Shown here piece after piece: positions 62,203-64,000 of a DNA stretch of 64,000 nucleotides. Source of the stretch: Tautonia marina (GTDB lineage: Bacteria > Planctomycetota > Planctomycetia > Isosphaerales > Isosphaeraceae); assembly GCF_009177065.1 (NCBI RefSeq), contig NZ_WEZF01000011.1, positions 181,555-245,554 of the forward strand. The letters are read 5' to 3'. The stretch's first letter is position 1; each line of letters starts with the position of its first letter. The notes beneath the pieces were generated by a model. The model had not been told where the DNA came from and did no database searches. It saw only the letters and a program-made list of their open reading frames with translations. The translations under genes and the position numbers were made by a program.

Positions 62203-63200
62203 ACCTTGCCCCGAACGAAGGGGTTGGAGAGGGTCGGGTTGCGCCGGACGATCGGCTCGGGGAGCTCGTCCACGGCCCGATCGACGAGGCGTTGCAGCTC
62301 CTCCGGATGCAGGCGTTCGATGAGGAGGCTGATGGCTTCTTCCTCGGATTCACGCTGTTCGTCGCGGCGTTCTCGATCGCGGCGGACGGCGACCGATCGA
62401 AGATGCTCTTCCAGTTGCCTGCGCCGAACTTCCAATTTGGTCGCCACTTGCGGCAACAGTTCGTAGCCGTCCTCGATTCCGGCCCGGATGTATCCGGGAC
62501 CATTTTGGAGCTTCCCCTGGCTTTGCAGGAACAGGGCGTTGAGCAGGACCTTTGCCACGTCCTGTGGCTCTTTCTGGGTGGCGAGTTTCTTCGCGAGTTT
62601 TTTCGGCAGTCCCTGTTCCGTCAACAACTCCTGAAGATCAACAGCAACAAGCAACTTCCCTTCGGCCGTGATCCGGAAGGGCGTTCCCGGAATCGGGATG
62701 CTTGTGTTGTCTTCTTCTTCTCTCGTTGCTGGATCTTGTTTGGGCCTATCTGCTCGGCCGCCGCGGCCGAATTCCCGGGCCTCGGGTTCTGAAGATTCTG
62801 GGACGCTGAACGGGTCGAGTTCTAAAGAAAATGGGACGGCTCTCGGGGGTCCTTCAAAAGATTCTGGGACAGCTCGGCGCGAACTCTGGGACACCTTGCT
62901 CCTGGCCTTGCTCGGCCGTTCCGGAGCGTTGCGAAGAATCTTGTAGGCTGTCGCCTTGCCTGGTGACTTGCTCGTGGCCAGCAGGCCCGCTCGGGTCAGC
63001 TCGGCGATGGCGTCGAGCACGGTCTGACGGCTCATTCCGCCTTGTTTGGCGATCGTTCGGATGCTCGGGTAGGCCCAGCCGGTGCCGAAGTCCGCGTAGA
63101 GACCAATGACGAGATAGACCTTGATCGCCGAACCGCCGAGCGATCGGAACGCCTCGGAGCGAAGCAGGTCGTGCTCGACACGGAAGAAGTACCAGTCCAT
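62169..63200 (-). CDS. Winged-helix DNA-binding protein, replication-initiator-like
   Basis: A 343-residue protein. Residues about 1-90 form a winged helix of the HTH_36/replication-initiator type: DWYFFRVEHDLLRSEAFRSL, IKVYLVIGLYADFG, YPSIRTIAKQGGMSRQTVLDAIAELTRAGLL. Next is a long Pro/Ser/Glu-rich low-complexity part (about 100-190) and a second folded region with a charged helical stretch (LEVRRRQLEEHLRSVAVRRDRERRDEQRE) that may form a coiled coil. The start at 63200 places the HTH at the N-terminus; the longer frame to 63293 adds a Pro-rich part only. The first 100 residues resemble the neighbour at 63301-63618, so these are tandem paralogues. Roles in plasmid or phage replication, partition or regulation are possible. 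Confidence 0.75.
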   Translation of the reverse strand: MDWYFFRVEHDLLRSEAFRSLGGSAIKVYLVIGLYADFGTGWAYPSIRTIAKQGGMSRQTVLDAIAELTRAGLLATSKSPGKATAYKILRNAPERPSKARSKVSQSSRRAVPESFEGPPRAVPFSLELDPFSVPESSEPEAREFGRGGRADRPKQDPATREEEDNTSIPIPGTPFRITAEGKLLVAVDLQELLTEQGLPKKLAKKLATQKEPQDVAKVLLNALFLQSQGKLQNGPGYIRAGIEDGYELLPQVATKLEVRRRQLEEHLRSVAVRRDRERRDEQRESEEEAISLLIERLHPEELQRLVDRAVDELPEPIVRRNPTLSNPFVRGKVYELAGGEPLN

Positions 63201-63300
63201 GGCCGTATTGCGGTCGCTTGGGTTCGGGGGGGCTCGGGGCGTCGGCAATCGGGGACGTATTGGCCAATAGGGGCCTTTGCCCGATCGCTCCACGCGGAAC

Positions 63301-63618
63301 TTAGAGAGACAGGGGGTCCCGGTCTTGCTCCGGCTCCGGCGGGTCCGCCACGTAATAGGTTTTGACTTTCCCCCGCTGCCGGGTCGTCGGCACCACCAGG
63401 CCGAGCTTTTCGAGCCGGGCCAGGCTGTCGATGACCGTCGGGCACGACAGGGCCGTGCGGTCCATCAACTGGCTGAGGCTCATCGTCACGCTCCGGTCCG
63501 GCCGCCCCCCGCAGGCGGCGACCATGACCAGATAGACCTTGATTCCCTCCCCCTTGATCCGGCCCAGATAGCCGCGATCAAAGAGAACGCTCCTCAGCCA
63601 GTCCGTCTGCGTTGGCAT
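63301..63618 (-). CDS. Small winged-helix DNA-binding protein, paralogue of its neighbour
   Basis: A 105-residue winged-helix protein: DWLRSVLFDRGYLGRIKGEGIKVYLVMVAACGG, then SLSQLMDRTALSCPTVIDSLARLEKLGLVV and a beta-wing RQRGKVKTYYV. The core IKVYLV and the recognition helix area align with the first 90 residues of the downstream 343-residue protein. The short C-terminus (EPEQDRDPLSL) is acidic. The start at 63618 is the most economical; an upstream GTG at 63693 would add 25 residues without family character. No strong Shine-Dalgarno sequence was found for either. Likely a transcription regulator of the following genes or a partner of the larger protein. Confidence 0.7.
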   Translation of the reverse strand: MPTQTDWLRSVLFDRGYLGRIKGEGIKVYLVMVAACGGRPDRSVTMSLSQLMDRTALSCPTVIDSLARLEKLGLVVPTTRQRGKVKTYYVADPPEPEQDRDPLSL

Positions 63619-63849
63619 GGCGACGGGCACGTCCGGACCCCTCCCTGGACCCTTGGATTCGTGTCTGCGGCCTTGAATTCCGGTCAGGCCCACGACATCT
63701 CGATCAGGAGAATTCCTTGTTCTCCTCCGCGTCCGATCCGGTCACAACCCCCAAGAGTTTCCTCAGCAAACCACCTCTCCTGTCACCTACTATCGACCAG
63801 CCGGACCCACCTCTACCCCTTTCCTTCAAAACGATTTTTCACGAGGGTG

Positions 63850-63877
63850 TTGACCCGCCGCGATTCCTCGGTATTAT
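63850..63877 (+). promoter_or_regulatory. Sigma-70-like promoter reading out of the window
   Basis: TTGACC (63850-63855), 16-base spacer, TATTAT (63872-63877). The -10 box is close to consensus and is the best promoter seen in this window. It would drive the gene that starts near 63955 or beyond the right edge. Confidence 0.6.
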
Positions 63878-63954
63878 GTCCCTTGTCGCCGGTGAGTCAC
63901 ACCTTGACGCGGGCCGCTCGAAGGGGCGGCCTGTTCTCACCTGTGCGAGGCATC

Positions 63955-64000
63955 GTGACGACGCGAGCAGGGACGGGTTTGACGATTCGCAAGCTTTGCA
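63955..64000 (+). CDS. Possible partial gene at the right edge
   Basis: A GTG at 63955 preceded by GCGAGGCATC opens a frame (VTTRAGTGLTIRKLC) that continues to the window end without a stop. It is too short to classify and is called mainly because a good promoter lies 78 bases upstream. It could equally be non-coding leader sequence. Confidence 0.3.
   Translation, partial: MTTRAGTGLTIRKLC

Larger units (their letters stand above)
63619..64000. other. Region upstream of the winged-helix genes, running off the window
   Basis: These 382 bases are A/T- and T-rich in part. They hold a good plus-strand promoter (63850-63877) and a stem GGCCGC/GCGGCC near 63912-63931. A partial reading frame may start near 63955. 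Confidence 0.4.

Overview
The window is a dense, GC-rich chromosomal segment of a planctomycete, most likely family Isosphaeraceae (relatives such as Tautonia, Isosphaera or Singulisphaera). The placement is inferred from gene content: a DUF1559 prepilin-like protein, two proteins with LEPR-XLL type N-termini, a PVC-type CxxCH protein with its SGNH-like partner, two formylglycine-type sulfatases and Tat-exported Gfo/Idh/MocA oxidoreductases. About 48 protein genes are supported, one of them cut by the left edge. I saw no rRNA, tRNA or CRISPR array.

Layout. 1-5.1 kb: 3' end of a YgfZ-type gene ending inside a heptanucleotide array, a small unknown gene, then GT2 glycosyltransferase, a coupled unknown protein and an Eis-like GNAT. 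5.1-12 kb: an inverted-repeat element, pyrG, Uma2 nuclease, sulfatase, FKBP and a polytopic membrane protein. 12-19 kb (minus strand): YkgJ Cys-cluster protein, M50 protease, nagA-type deacetylase coupled to a secreted protein, a repeat-rich LEPR-XLL protein and a PilT-type ATPase. 19-28 kb (plus): RNase Z-like hydrolase, pentapeptide-repeat/pore protein, DUF433-DUF5615 toxin-antitoxin pair, MATE exporter and a 1233-residue membrane protein. 28-32 kb (minus): membrane protein, sulfatase, nitrilase-family amidase and TrkA-domain protein.

32-45 kb: SGNH-like plus PVC cytochrome operon (plus), then a minus block with a PPC-domain protein overlapping a giant FAD/Fe-S oxidoreductase, an enolase-superfamily enzyme and a PoxB-like ThDP enzyme, then a GT2 plus LpxB-N-domain pair. 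45-54 kb: exported MsrB, asnS, Gfo/Idh oxidoreductase, small secreted proteins, a possibly frameshifted gene, and a lipoprotein followed by the DUF1559 prepilin with a strong terminator. 54-60.7 kb: LEPR-XLL multicopper oxidase, an A/T-richer ORFan, Tat-exported oxidoreductase and trpC.

60.8-64 kb changes character: a ParB-nuclease/DNA-methyltransferase fusion converges on two tandem paralogous winged-helix proteins, followed by a good promoter reading out of the window. This looks like the edge of an integrated element or an undescribed modification/replication module and is the most interesting part. Housekeeping functions (pyrG, asnS, trpC) are scattered between niche genes (sulfatases, dehydrogenases, exported oxidoreductases), fitting a heterotroph that breaks down complex, partly sulfated polysaccharides.
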